Shown here piece by piece: positions 23,555-35,262 of a stretch of 64,000 nt of DNA. The position numbers were made by a program, and so were the translations under genes. Every line of letters begins with the position of its first letter. The stretch's first letter is position 1. The notes beneath the pieces were generated by a model. It ran no database searches. It was not told the origin of the DNA and saw only the letters and a list, made by a program, of their open reading frames with translations. The stretch is from Desmodus rotundus (lineage: Eukaryota > Chordata > Mammalia > Chiroptera > Phyllostomidae). The stretch lies in contig NC_071388.1 of NCBI RefSeq assembly GCF_022682495.2, forward strand, positions 176,357,622-176,421,621. The letters run 5' to 3'.

Positions 23555-24310
23555 CTATAGTGGAGAAACCTCGTAGACACCCCTCAGCCATTTGATCAAA
23601 CTTAGTGTCAAAACACTGAGACAAACCAGAATTATTTTTCTCTCCATCTCATTTACTGAGAAAAAAAAATGTCACTCATAGAGCATTTCTTCCACAAATA
23701 TATAAAGGGAGTCTGATGAAAAAATTATAAGATTAGCACATATTGAGAGGTATTCTACACATAACTGGTCTCTCCTTCTCAAAAAACAGTAAGGTCAATA
23801 AAGACGAAGTCTGAGGAGCCGTGTTGTTTACAGAGGAGATATGACAAGCACATGTCATTCCAGCTCATGCGATTGTGACCAAGAGAATCTGCCATGCAGC
23901 TGACTCCAATCGAAGAGGAAGGAGTGGTCCTGATTATTAGTAAGTGTATGAAAATGATGCTGAATGTGATGCAGATTAAATGAACATTCTCTTCTCTCTA
24001 AACAAAAGCAATAAGGGAAGTTAAAAATCCCTTTTCTGTGGTAACAAATGGCTAAAAATCAGCAGAAGAAAAAGTAGCAAATATAGAAACATAATGGAAG
24101 AAAATGAGCAACAGTAAAAGAAAAAAGAAATACAGATTATTATGCTGAGAGAACCAAAAGTTGTCTTATAAAATTCAGTCCTACATATCTGGGAAACAAC
24201 TGACTTATTGTATTATGGAACGAACATAACTGGTTTTGGCTGGGGTGGGGTAGAGGGGTGGGGAGAAAATGCAGACAAGTGTAACTGAACAACAATAAAA
24301 TAATTTTTTT
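23555..24310 (+). repeat. Unclassified interspersed repeat with LINE-1-like 3' tail
   Basis: The 3' end ATGCAGACAAGTGTAACTGA followed by an 'ACAACAATAAAATAATTTTT' tail resembles the 3' terminus of bat L1 seen in sense orientation. Upstream text such as AGAGCATTTCTTCCACAAAT and CACTGAGACAAACC has the feel of a dispersed repeat, but I cannot name it. It could be an L1 3'UTR variant or a non-autonomous element using an L1 tail. Confidence 0.4.
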
Positions 24311-25070
24311 AAAAGAAAAAATGAGTGTTTTATAAGGAACAGACTCTTGAATAGCTTGATGATTTAAAGAGCTAAAGCTTGGGTCTCAATCACATTTTCC
24401 TGATAAGAAACTTCTGTTGTGCAGAATTTTGCAATGTGACCATCATGTAAATTTTATTTTTTAAAAAAAAGAAATTAAAGGGAGAATGAAAAATGTAAGT
24501 GGAATTTTATTTTACAATGAAATAATAAAATAAAATGTGTCTTTACTATTACTTCTCCCTCTATATTTTTGTCATTAATCATATGGACATTAACCAAGCC
24601 AGACTTGAGATTCAGACGTTTTCTCCCAGATGTTCCTCTTTAAATCAGTCGCTTAGCATGATGATTCTTCTCTTCATTTATTGCTACATACTTTCTTTAT
24701 ACTCAACCTGATTGAGACACTCGCAGTTCAAAATTTTATTTTAATTATCTACTGGATTAATCCCTTACTTTCCAAATGGCTTTTCTGGACTCCAACCCAC
24801 TTGATTCTTATTAATTCATAATTCAAAATCCTGAAAGTCTTTTTTTTTAATGCACCAATGCACTGTTGTAGAAATTTGTTAGTGTCTTTCCTTTGTTGTG
24901 GGATAAGGTTTAAACTCATTATCACAGCCCATAATTTTAAAAAAATTCAAAACAGTTCTTTAAAAATTAAAATTCAGATGCCTGAGATTTCAGTTCTCTT
25001 ATAAACCTCATATTCTTATGTAACCACTAAACAGAGATTGTTTCATTTTCCGATACTACTGCTACTACAA
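24311..25070. other. Unrecognised AT-rich DNA
   Basis: Nothing recognised. Confidence 0.5.
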
Positions 25071-25072
25071 AT

Positions 25073-25074
25073 AA

Positions 25075-25120
<46 letters not shown>

Positions 25121-25121
25121 G
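25073..25121. repeat. (AAT)n microsatellite
   Basis: About 15 AAT/ATA units in a pure run; likely length-polymorphic. Confidence 0.95.
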
Positions 25122-26498
25122 CAGATACAGGAACAATTATAGTTATCTATCTTGGTATTGGTGGGGCATCCATTTCTGTAAAAATATAATTAGATTGTAG
25201 ATATTAAAATAGCTACTAGAGAGGAAGCTATGGTGCTGGCAATGTTTTACCTTTTGATTGAGTGCTAGTTACACAGGTCAGTTTGGTTTGGGAGTGGTCA
25301 TCATGTGTAAAATTATGATTTTGCATTTTTTGGTATGTACATCATAACAGTAAATTTTTTTAATTGTGTATTTAAGAAAAAGAAAAAAGTACAGTAAAGA
25401 GAAAAAAGAGGGGAAGGAATACATATTAGCATGTGCTCATTGTACCAAATAATGCCATGGCAGATCTAAATTTTCCATACATAATTATTAAATTAAGATT
25501 ACTAAAATTACCTTAACGATGATTTTATTGAGATTTTATATTAGCTACCACTCAAGTTACATAATACATAAATCTTAGTATTGATATTTATATTCTCATT
25601 AAAAGCAGAAACCTTCCAAAGCTTTTATTCTACATCTTCTAGCTGAATTTATTTTTCTGATAGGTATTCTTTCAAATCATTCCTTCAATAGAGACACAGG
25701 TAGTGCATGTATCCATATTTATTTAGTGTTTCCCCACCCCTACTGTCAACCCAAGTGTATTATTGTTTGCTCAGTGAGCTGGCACTAGTTTTGCACCTCA
25801 GGATGTTTACTCTGGCTAATTCAGCTACTGATCTTCTAATGTCTGGTGTTTGGCAATAAAGTCCCAGTCGGAGTTTCCAACCAACAGCAGTTTACATTTA
25901 GTCTGTTTTACAATCTTAGCTCCTTCCCTTTGATTGCATCAAGACAATTGCTCCTAGGGATACCTGAACCTGAGATGAACTGAAAATACTTTACAGCTTT
26001 TGAACTTGCCAGCAGTAGAAGAAAAATTCATACCCAACCCAGCACTCTGAACAGCTGTTACTATAAGGTGATGTTGCTAAAAAATACGAAAATAGAACAA
26101 AGCAAATACCATCCCTGCGAGGGTGCTACTGTGTTTTAGATATCTCCAGCTGGAAACTTAATTGTAATTTAAACAGAGCATACAGAAACAGTTTTCCTGC
26201 ATCTATTCACCATACTTTTATTGAATTGAATAATTTAATCAATAAGTCACAATACTCTGTAGTGTGATACCATCTGAAATTCTAGAAGCAGAGAAATGTG
26301 AACTTTGCTCAGTATTTCCATCTTTCTGCACTGCATTTCTCTAGGACTTAGGTAATATATTTCCATTCTAAGCAAATCTTTAAACACTTCTGTTTTCTCT
26401 TTCTTGTGGTAGTGCCCTAAAGCCAAAGACCACCAGAATGCCTGGGTTTACTCTTGTTTGCAGCAAGAAAGTCCATATGCAGTGTTTTGGTAAGAAGT
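25122..26498. other. Unrecognised DNA
   Basis: 25720-26000 is slightly GC-richer and looks single-copy. No coding or repeat family recognised. Confidence 0.5.
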
Positions 26499-26960
26499 TG
26501 TATTAGCCAGTGTTCTTCAGAGAAACAGAGCCAAATGAGATTCTGCATAGAGGTGAGAGAAAGAGACAGGATGGGCCCACATAATTATTGAAACCAAGTA
26601 GTCCCACAATCTGGCATCTGCAAGTTGGAGAACCCGAAAAGCCAGTGATATAATTCGGTCCAAGTCTGAAGGCCTGAGAAGAAGGAATTCCCAATGACTA
26701 AGGGCAGGAGAAGATGTCCTGGCTCAAAAGGGAAAGGAAATTTATCCTTCCTCTGTCTTTTTGCTCTGTTCAGGCCCTCAAGAGATTGGGTGATGCCAGT
26801 CTGGTTGGAGACCATCATCTATCTGCTTTACTCAGTTCACCAATTCGAATGCTAATCTCTGCCAGAAACACCCTTAATGGGCACACACAGAAATGGTGTT
26901 TTATTAGCTATCTGGGCATCCCTTACCCCAAATGACTAAAATATAAAACTAGCCATCACA
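26499..26960 (+). mobile_element. Old LTR-like element (TGTATTAG...CATCACA)
   Basis: Begins TGTATTAGCCAGTGTTCTTC and AGAGAAACAGAGCCAA, passes CTGAAGGCCTGAGAAG and 'TTTGCTCTGTTCAGGCCCTC' and ends TAAAACTAGCCATCACA. This matches a well-known mammalian dispersed repeat of LTR type with TG...CA ends, whose family name I do not want to assert. No internal retroviral genes are attached. Four overlapping short frames in it are chance. Confidence 0.65.
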
Positions 26961-27755
26961 GAGATTTTTTTTTTTTAAAGCCTATGCTGAGTTATTTGGG
27001 GCAGGATTAAAAGAAGCAGGATTTTCCCCTGGCTTGTTTAACATCAGGGTATCTCCAAATACCTTATCTGTGTGGAGAGAGGCTGTAAGGAGGTGAATGT
27101 AATTAATTCCGGAATAGAACTTGCTCACATTAGTCAAGAGAAGGTTATACTTGGTTTTTGTGGCTTGGGCAATATTTTGGGCTCGGACACGAGTATATAA
27201 CTGGTCTTGTCTTTATCCCTCATTGTCATGAAATGGTCTCTCTAATTTTGAGATTATGTAAAAAAAGGTTCAACAGGAGACCCCAAAGCCCAGCTGTGAG
27301 GAGGGCCAGGTAAGCTTCCAGCCAACACCAAGGCCTAACTGAAAGTACCAGCCAAGCGTAATTTGTCAGGTGCTTGCTCTTTCTCACTTGTTTCTATTGA
27401 AGATTGTTAATAGAATGTAAAGTATAAAATGTAAAACAAAATTAGAAGAAACCCAAGAATTCCCTATAGAGATAACCATCATGGATTTATTTATATATGT
27501 ACTTATTTTTGGAAGTTAAGGCAACATTTTCTCAATTTCCTTGCAATGATGTTATTATTTAAGGTATGTGTGGTCATTATTGACAAGGACGCTATTTGTT
27601 TTGAGGCCTTTTTATAATTAATTTAATTTCAGAAATATATCAGATGTATATTTGGTACAAATTTGAAATAAGTTATTTCTGGCTTGAGCTCTTATTAATA
27701 ATAAATACCCCTCTACCTATTTTAATGTGTACTGACTGATCAAGCAAAGTAACAG
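26961..27755. other. Unrecognised DNA, possibly old repeat
   Basis: 26990-27400 is moderately GC and may be a dispersed repeat, but no signature was identified. Confidence 0.4.
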
Positions 27756-27759
27756 AGGG

Positions 27760-28795
27760 CCATAGTAAGCTCCTTGCTTTTCTGAAGCTGTGCTTGGAAT
27801 GATGAGTGTGATACCTTGGCCACTACCAATGCAAGCTGATCCAACAGCATATTTTCCACCTTGACAGCTTAATTCATGAACCAGATAATTATTGATCCAG
27901 ATCCTTTCAATGACTGATTCAAAGTAATGGTTCTTACATTCACATTGATTTTACTTGGGTCAAGATCCAAGCTCTTCTTAGCTGCCAGGTACTGGGGAGC
28001 AAAACCTTAATTCATCTCCATCAAATCCATGCCCTTAAGATTCAGTCTAGTTTTTTTCCCCCCATTGAAAGCAGGGACAAAACCAATAGCCATGTTAGAG
28101 GGATTATATCCAGACATAGGATAGCCCATAATTCTTGTCAATGCTGTGAACTTATGTTTTATAACAGGATCTTCACTAGCTATGAAAGCATCAGATATTC
28201 CTGGCACATTCTTTGCAGTGACAGTCTCTTCTTTCTTCAGCACTGGAGGAAGTTTATTTAACTGTTCCAGGCTAGTTTGTGACAAGCATCTCATCTATTT
28301 TCATTGCCAATTTTCTTCTTTGTCATCACCATAGTTGATACCATTTCATTATTAAAGTAACCAGCTTCATTAACATCTTTACACCTCTGTTGTGACTACA
28401 GGGCATATTTGTTACATTCTTCTCTGTTTATTTTATATTTTGCAGCAAAATTCTCTGCAGTAATTCCCATGGGGAATTGAACATGCTGAGCTGTTAATGC
28501 TGCTCACAAAGAATCTTCCAGCTTGAGATCTAATCCAAACTTGTTTCTAATACACATGTTCCTGACACAGAAGGGAGTCTGGCTCATGTTCTTGGCTCCC
28601 CAACACAAGACAATTTCAGCATTTTTAATACAAATTTCTTGATATCCATTCACAATGGATGGAAAACCAGAACCACAAGTCCTATTAACAGTAAAAGATA
28701 AGGTCTCTTGAGATATCCACATGCAAACTAACATGCCTTACCAAGTATGCAGCCACTAAATAATTATTTGACAGTTTGTTGTAAAAAATGCAACT
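27760..28795 (-). pseudogene. ACAA2: Processed pseudogene of ACAA2, mitochondrial 3-ketoacyl-CoA thiolase
   Basis: Read on the minus strand, the translated pieces follow the thiolase in order without introns. They run from the YLARHVGL-like region at about 28765, through NRTCGSGF with the nucleophilic cysteine (about 28676), SIVNG, ITAENFAAKYK (about 28460) and LEQLNKLPPV (about 28270), to the C-terminal GSACIGSGQG with the second catalytic cysteine (about 27810). The parent enzyme catalyses the last step of mitochondrial fatty-acid beta-oxidation. This copy is dead. In-frame stops lie at about 28502 (TGA after EDSL), at about 28405 (TAG after KYAL), and at 28007 (TAA after MDLMEMN). A frameshift lies near 28300. 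The GHPLG histidine motif has become NQSLK at about 27915. The first 65-70 residues are missing. No poly-A tail is visible at 27760, so the 3' end may be truncated. Confidence 0.92.
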
Positions 28796-28829
28796 CAAGA
28801 ATAGACAAATGGAAGACATACATATAGCA

Positions 28830-28998
28830 TAACCGTATCTATGTTGGTTAATACATTTATAGGTTTTAGATATATACTTCTACAATACATCACCTGTGTT
28901 TGTATTGTGTGTTTACCACTCCAAGTCTAGTCTCCTTCCATTGCCATTTAAGCCCCCTTTACCCATTTCTATCTCATCCCACCCTACATTCCCTCCTT
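28830..28998 (-). repeat. LINE-1 3'UTR fragment (antisense)
   Basis: 'AATACATTTATAGGTTTTAG', 'CAATACATCACCTGTGTTTG' and CCAAGTCTAGTCTCCTTCCA are reverse-strand L1 3'UTR landmarks. It abuts the pseudogene start and ends at a 13-base A run (28999-29011). Confidence 0.6.
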
Positions 28999-29011
28999 AA
29001 AAAAAAAAAAA

Positions 29012-29090
29012 TGGAAAGAAGAACACAGCAACCCAAAATCTATGGGACACAGCAAAAGCATTTCTAAGAGGGAAATTCAGGCACCCTCTC
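29012..29090 (+). repeat. Small LINE-1 ORF2 fragment (sense)
   Basis: CCCAAAATCTATGGGACACA followed by GCAAAAGCATTTCTAAGAGG is the ORF2 endonuclease/RT linker segment. The same segment occurs again, more degenerate, in the larger L1 near 33140. It is in inverted orientation relative to the adjacent 28830-28998 L1 piece. Confidence 0.7.
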
Positions 29091-30593
29091 AAAAGGTCAA
29101 TGCAAAAAATCTTATTCACAGCCACTTACCCTGGGCTCCAGCAGAGGGAGGGCAGAGTGGACTAGACATGAATGAGGAAAGACAGGTAACTTTGATTGTG
29201 GGGAGAGAGCTGAAGAAACAGCTGCCATGATACTTGTGCTAAGTTACTCTCTAACACCACAGACACCCTCTTTCTTGGGTGGAGCACTCCCCTCCATACA
29301 GCACCAGGCTGGGAGAATTCAACAGTCCCATCCTGCAAAGCTGGTGCCCTGCTGAGAAGGCAGCTGTCTGAGCTGGGGTGTAGAAGTCTGGGCAGACTCA
29401 GGGGATGTCATTGACTGAGTTGTATGTCTTTGAGAAGGGGGCCACTCTACCCACCTTCCCCTAAGTCTGAACAACCCCAACCCTCGATGGGAGATACACT
29501 AGCACCCTCTTCTCCACTCCTTGTAGCCCTGCCCTGCTGAGATCAGGCCCCTGGTAGAATATGGGACAGACTGAATTGCGTAGGTCTAGGATAGGAGCCA
29601 TTTTTTCCTTGCATGCATGGCTGGTGCAGAGCTCTACTTTCAAATGCCTGAATCTTGGTCTATCTGGGCCTGATACACTCTGCTAGCCTCACCCTGATGG
29701 CTCCCTGAGACTGTGCCCGACCATAAATGTGTATGACCACCCAACAATGACAGCTAGACTTGGTACACCTATGGCATTTGCTGAGTCACCTCAGACCTAG
29801 CACTGACAATGAGTTTGAACTTGTATCAAACTAGTAAACACTATTTGCCCTCACCTGGTGACTCACTGAGGACCTACCTCACGCAACTTGAGTACCACCA
29901 GAGGAGCTTTCAGTGACTAGGTCTAAAAGGCAGCTGACAAGCTGAGGCAGGCAGAGGGGCATCTCAAGGTGCATTGCAGCTTTTGCTGAACTATATCTGG
30001 ACCTGGTGCTGGTGAAAGCCAGCCTTGGCATGCAGGTTGGTCTTTTTGATGCATACCCAAGCTCAGCAAAGGCAGTCACAAATTGTGGATCATTTCATAG
30101 CTAATAACAGGTGGCCCAGGGCCAGTCACAGGCAGTGTCTGACATTAGTCTGCACCAGAATCTCTCCCAAAAAGCCCCAGAACCAACACACCCAGACAAT
30201 ATCAGAGTAGGATCCAATTAGCTACACAGGCAGCATACCCAAAAGGAGACCTTGACAGGCACCAGACCCTGCTTAGGTGAATTCCACTTTGTGTGGTCAG
30301 CACTTGCACATAGTTTGTTCACTGTGGTTGGAACTGATCTCACAGTCAGCCAGCCTTAGAGTCTACCTCATGCATGAACAAGTCAACAGCAATCAAGACT
30401 CAATTACAGCCAGACAGATACATAATTCACACAAAAAATATTCCTGGAGCAGCCAGCTCAGGACATTGAGGAGACTATACCACTGGGTCCCACAGGACAC
30501 CTACACATAAGGTCACCCTACCGAGACCTGAAAGTCATAGCAGATCTACCTAATGCCTAGAAACAAACACAAACAGGTAGCCAAAATGGGGAG

Positions 30594-31395
30594 ACAAAGA
30601 AACATGCCCTAAATAAAAGAACAGGAGAAATCTCCAGAAAAAGAATTAAGGGGAATGGAACCTAGTAATTTACCAGATAAAGAGTTGAAAAAAATAATAA
30701 TGATGACAAAGATGCCCAAGGAACTTAGTGAAAATAATAACAGCATAAAAAAAGGGCATGAAAACTATAGAAAAAGAACCAATCAGAAATAAAAAAAATG
30801 TATAATATCTAAAATGAAGAATTCATTAGAAGGAATAAACAGTAGGCTGGAAAAAGCAGAGGGTCAAACCAATGATGTGAAAGACAAGGTAGCAGAAAAC
30901 ACCCAATGAGAGCATCAAAAAGAAAAAAAAAATAAAGGATAATTTATGGGACCTTTGGGAAAACATGAAGCATAACAACAATCAAATCACAAAGAGCAAG
31001 AGATCAAGAACCTATTTGAAGAAATAAGGATGGAAAACTTCCTTAACCTTGTTTAAAAAAAAAAAAAAGACACAGGTCCAGGAAGTGCAGAGAGTCCCAA
31101 ACAAAATGAACCCAAAGGCTCACAACAAGTCACATCAACATGACAATGGTTAAAGGCAAAGACAGAAACATAAAAGTAGAAAGAGAATTAGTTACCTACA
31201 GGGGATCTCCAATAAGACAGCTGATTCTCAGTAGAAACATTTCAGGCCAGAAGGGATTGGCATAAAATAATCAAGGTAATGAAAAGCAAGGACTTACAAC
31301 TAAGACTACTTCACCCAGAAACACTATCATTTAAAATTGAAGAAGAAATAAAGAATTTTCCAGACAAAATAAGCTAAAGGAGTTTGTTACCACCA
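30594..31395 (+). pseudogene. LINE-1 ORF1 relic
   Basis: Text such as ATGGAACCTAGTAATTTACC, CAGAAAACACCCAATGAGAG and 'GAAGAAATAAAGAATTTTCC' aligns with the coiled-coil and RNA-binding portion of L1 ORF1 (nucleic-acid chaperone that coats L1 RNA). Stops and indels occur throughout, and the longest frame is well under 80 codons against about 340 in an intact ORF1. A SINE lies just past its end. Confidence 0.7.
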
Positions 31396-31447
31396 AAACA
31401 GTATGACAAGAAAAGTTAAAGTGTCTTCTTTAAGAACAAGAAAAACA

Positions 31448-31650
31448 GCACTGGCTGGTGTGGCTCAGTGGATTGAGAGCTGGCCTGTGAATCAAAGGGT
31501 CACTGGTTCAATTCCCAGTCAGGGCACATGCCTGGATTGGGGGCCAGGTCCACAACAGGGGAACGCTAGAGGCAACAACACATTGATGTTTCTCTCCTTC
31601 TTTCTCCCTCCTTTCCTCTCTCTCTAAAAATAAATAAATACAATCTTTAA
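31448..31650 (+). mobile_element. VES-type SINE (copy 7) inside LINE-1
   Basis: GCACTGGCTGGTGTGGCTCA head, GGTTCAATTCCCAGTCAGGG B box near 31505, then 'GGATTGGGGGCCAGGTCC' and a (AAAT)n tail. Inserted immediately downstream of the L1 ORF1 relic. Confidence 0.93.
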
Positions 31651-31689
31651 AAGAAAGAAGTAGTAAAACAACCATAACAAGAAAAAGAA

Positions 31690-34600
31690 TAAAATGAAGT
31701 AAATACATATCTATCAATAATCATTTAACATGTAAACAGCTTAAATACTCCAAACAAAAGACTCAGGGGGACACAGGGGAGCTGAATGGATAAGAAAATA
31801 AGACCCATATGTATGAAGTCTGTCCAGAAAAATTTCAACCATTGTCAATATAACAAAAACAGTTTGTGTGACGTTGATGTTACCTGGCAACCAAGGAGAG
31901 TGGACTGGAATGCACATGTGTGAACAATGACAACTTCACTGTACTATTCATTTGGGGCTGTAGACTCACATTGAATGAAAATGTGTACTGTGAGGCCATC
32001 ACATTCAAAATGACTGAGCAAGTAGAGCAATGAATCTGCAGCAGATTTTGCATTAAGCTTAAACATTCCTCTGCAAAAACTATTTGGATTATTCAGAAGG
32101 CCTCAGTGATGGATAACTGGTGATTGGCAGCTTCATCATGACAATGCACCTGTTCATGCATCACATCTCGTGCAGTGTTTTTTGGTGAAACATCAAATCA
32201 TCCAGGTGACTCAGCCCAGATATGGGGCCCTGAGACTTCTGGATTTGCCCAAAACTAAAATCACCTTTGAAAAGGGAAGAGATTTCAGTGAGATTCCGGA
32301 AACTACAACAGGCAGCTGATGGTGACTGGGAAAACTGTCAGGTCCCAAGGTGACTACTAGGAAGGGGACTGAGGTATCATTGTCCTATGTATGTTATTTC
32401 TTGTATCTTCTTCAATCAATGTCTCTATTTTTCATAGTGCATGGCTGGATACTATCTGGACAGACCTCGTATGCTGTCTACAGAAGACCCACCTGAAAAT
32501 GAAAGATACAAACAAACTAAAAGTAAAAAGATGGCAAAAGATATTTCATGCAAATGGAAATGAAAAAAAAAAGCTGGGGTAGCAGTACTTATATCTGAGA
32601 AAATAGGCTTAAACACTGTAACAGACAAAGAAGTACACTCCCCAACATAGGGTATAAATATGTACACCTAAATATGTAAAACAAATCCTGATGTACATAA
32701 AGGGGGAGGTCAACACTAATATAGTCATAATAAGGAATTTTAACACCTCTTTGACAACAATGGATAGATCTTCTGGGCAGAAAATCAACAAGGAAATTGT
32801 GGCCTTAGATGAAACACTAGATCAGATGTATTTCATTGATATTTTCAGAGCATTCTGAAAGCAGAATATAGATTCTTTTCAAGTGCACACAAAACATTTT
32901 CTAAGATAGACCACATGTCAGGATATGAAACAAGTTTCAATAATTTAAGAAAATTGAAATTATATCAAGCATCTTCTCTCACCACAATGCTATGAAACTA
33001 GAATTTAATCACAAGAAAAAACCTGAAAAACACACAAAGACATGGAGGTTAATAACATGTTACTAAACAATGAATGGGTTAACAACGAGATCAAAGAAGA
33101 CACCTAAAGACACCTTAAAACAAATAAAAAGACCACAACAACCCTAAATTTGTGAAATGCTGTGAAAGCAGCCTGAAGAAGGAAATTCATGACATTACAA
33201 GCTCATGTCAAGAAGTGAGAGAAATCTCAAATAAATAATCTAACTTTACAATGGAAGGAACTAGAAAAACAACAACAAACAAAGTCCAAAGTGAGTAGAA
33301 GAAAGGAAATAAAAATATCAGAGCAGATATAAATGAAATGGAGTCTATACAACAACACAAAAGATCAATGAAACCAAGAAATGATTCTTCGATATGATAA
33401 CAAGATTGACAAACCTTGAAAAAAAGAGAGAGAGGACCCAAACAAATATAATCAGAAATGAGAGAAAAGAAGTAAAAGCCAACACCAAAGAATTACAAGG
33501 CATAGTAAGAAAATATTACAAACAACTATATGCCAACAAATTGGACAATCGACATGAAATGGATAAATTTGTAGAAACATACAATCTTTGAAAATTGAAG
33601 CAGGAAAAAATCAGAAAATATTAATAGATAGATTACAACTAATGAAACTGAAGTAGTAATCAAAAACTCCCCCAAAATAAAAGTCCTGGACCACATGGCC
33701 TCACAGGTGAATCTTACCAACCATTCAAAAAACTAAAACCTACTATTCCAACACATTCCAGAGGAGGGAAGATCCCCATGCTAATTTTACAAGGCCAGCA
33801 TTATTCTAATTCCAAAACCAGATAAAGATGCTACAAAGAACGAAAATTATAAGCCAATATACCTGATAAACCTAGATGCTAAAATCTTCAAAAAATATTA
33901 GCAATGCATTAAAGAGATCATACACCATGATAAAGTGAAATTTATTTCAGGGATGCAAAGTTAGTACAATATTTGCAAATCAATAAATGTGATGCATGAC
34001 ATAAACAAAATGGAAGATGAAAATCACATGATCATATCAGAAGATGCTGCAAAAGCATTTGATAAAATGCAGCACCCATTTATGATAAAAACTCTCAGCA
34101 AAGTGCAAATAGAGGGAACACACCTAAAAGTAATAAAGGCCATATACGACAAATCCACAGCCAACATCATACTCAATGGACAAAAACTAAAAGCATTGCC
34201 CTGAAGACCAAGAACAAGACAGGTATGTCTTCTTTCACCACTCTTATTCAACATAGTTGAAAGAGCTTAACACCCAAAAAACAAAGTATTCAATTAAAAA
34301 AAAAAACAACAGGCAAAGTATCTGAATAGGCACTGCTCCAAAGAAGATGTACAGATGGCCAACAGACAAAAGAAAAGATGCTCAATGTCACTAACGATCA
34401 GAGAAATACAACTTAAAGCACAATGAGATATCAATTCACACCTGTCAAAACGGTTCTCATCAATAAATCAACAAACAGTAAGTGCAGGTGAGGATGTGGA
34501 GAAACGGGAACCCTCCCTTGTGCACTGTTGGTGGGAATGCAGACTGGTGCCTCCACTGTGGTAAACAGTATGCAATTACCCAAAAATTGAAAAATGGAAC

Positions 34601-34870
34601 TGCTTTATGACCCAGTGATGCCCCTTTTGGAAATATATCCAAAGAATCCTGAGGGATTAATTCAAAAGTACGTATGCAACTGTATGTTCACTGCTGCATT
34701 ATCAACAATAGCCAAGATTTGGAAGCAGCCCAAGTGTCCATCAGTAGATGAGTGGATAAACAAGCCCTGGTGTATTTACACAATGGAATACTACTGGGCT
34801 GTAAAAAAAAAAAAAAGAACTCTTACCTTTTGTGACAGCAGGGATAGACTTGGAGAGTATTATACTAAGT
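31690..34870 (+). pseudogene. LINE-1 ORF2 relic (endonuclease and partial reverse transcriptase)
   Basis: The endonuclease part resumes after the mariner at 32470 ('CTACAGAAGACCCACC') and runs to about 33050. Reverse transcriptase text follows. Motif A survives as an [16 protein letters not shown] stretch (about 34040-34075). The path then jumps at about 34258 from a LLFNI-like segment to the C-terminal domain (CACTGCTCCAAAGAAGATGT, about 34330), losing the YxDD catalytic motif. The C-terminal part (FGLYDPVMPLLEIYP-type text, 34594-34872) is the longest remaining frame at 92 codons. Inactive. Confidence 0.8.
31814..32469 (+). mobile_element. Internally deleted Tc1/mariner transposon
   Basis: Terminal inverted repeats: TGAAGTCTGTCCAGA at the left and, on the reverse strand of the right end, CGAGGTCTGTCCAGA. 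TA dinucleotides lie directly outside (31812-31813 and 32470-32471), the mariner target. The host L1 sequence rejoins precisely across it (...ACCCATATGTA / TGCTGTCTACAG). Inside, about 32010-32100 encodes the transposase N-terminus (begins MTEQVEQ). At 32131 the frame jumps to LHHDNAPVHA, which carries the second catalytic aspartate, so the centre with the first aspartate is deleted. Stops are present. The element is about 656 bp against about 1.3 kb for an intact mariner. Confidence 0.92.
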
Positions 34871-35262
34871 GAACTAAGACAATCAGATAAAGAAAAGTAC
34901 CATATCATTTCATTTATATGTGGAAACTAATGAACAAAATAAACTAATAAAATAGAAACAGACTCATAGATACGAAGAACAGATTGACAGCTGTCGGACA
35001 GGAGGGGGATTAAGGGGCTGGGTGAAGAAGGTAAAGGGATTAAAAAACTCCTAGACACAGACTTCAGTATAGTGATTATCAGAGGGAATGGGGACAGCGG
35101 AGGGAGAAGAGGGCAAAGGGGAGATAAATGATGATGGAAGGAGACTATTTGGGGTAGTGAATACAATACAATGTACAGATGATGTATTATAGACTTGAAA
35201 ACCTAAAATTTATACAATTTTATTAGTCAATGTCACCCTAATAAATCCAATAAATTTTTAAA

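Larger units (their letters stand above)
29095..35262 (+). mobile_element. Near full-length but inactive LINE-1 with nested SINE and mariner
   Basis: Sense L1. The GC-richer 29095-30560 matches an old L1 5'UTR. ORF1 relic follows at about 30594-31395, ORF2 relic at about 31690-34870 and a 3'UTR with a G-rich patch (AGGAGGGGGATTAAGGGG near 35000) at 34890-35262, ending in an AATAAATCCAATAAA-like tail. Two younger insertions interrupt it: a SINE at 31448-31650 and a mariner at 31814-32469. All frames are broken, and the region encoding the catalytic YxDD of reverse transcriptase has been deleted at about 34258. It cannot mobilise itself. Confidence 0.88.

Noticed and set aside
25073..25121. Regular short repeats resembling an array
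   Set aside because: Pure trinucleotide microsatellite without spacers. Like the GATA run at 22294 it is not a CRISPR array, and the window is mammalian.
27760..28795. Functional thiolase gene on the minus strand
   Set aside because: Several in-frame stops, a frameshift, loss of the GHPLG motif and absence of the N-terminus make it a retrocopy relic.
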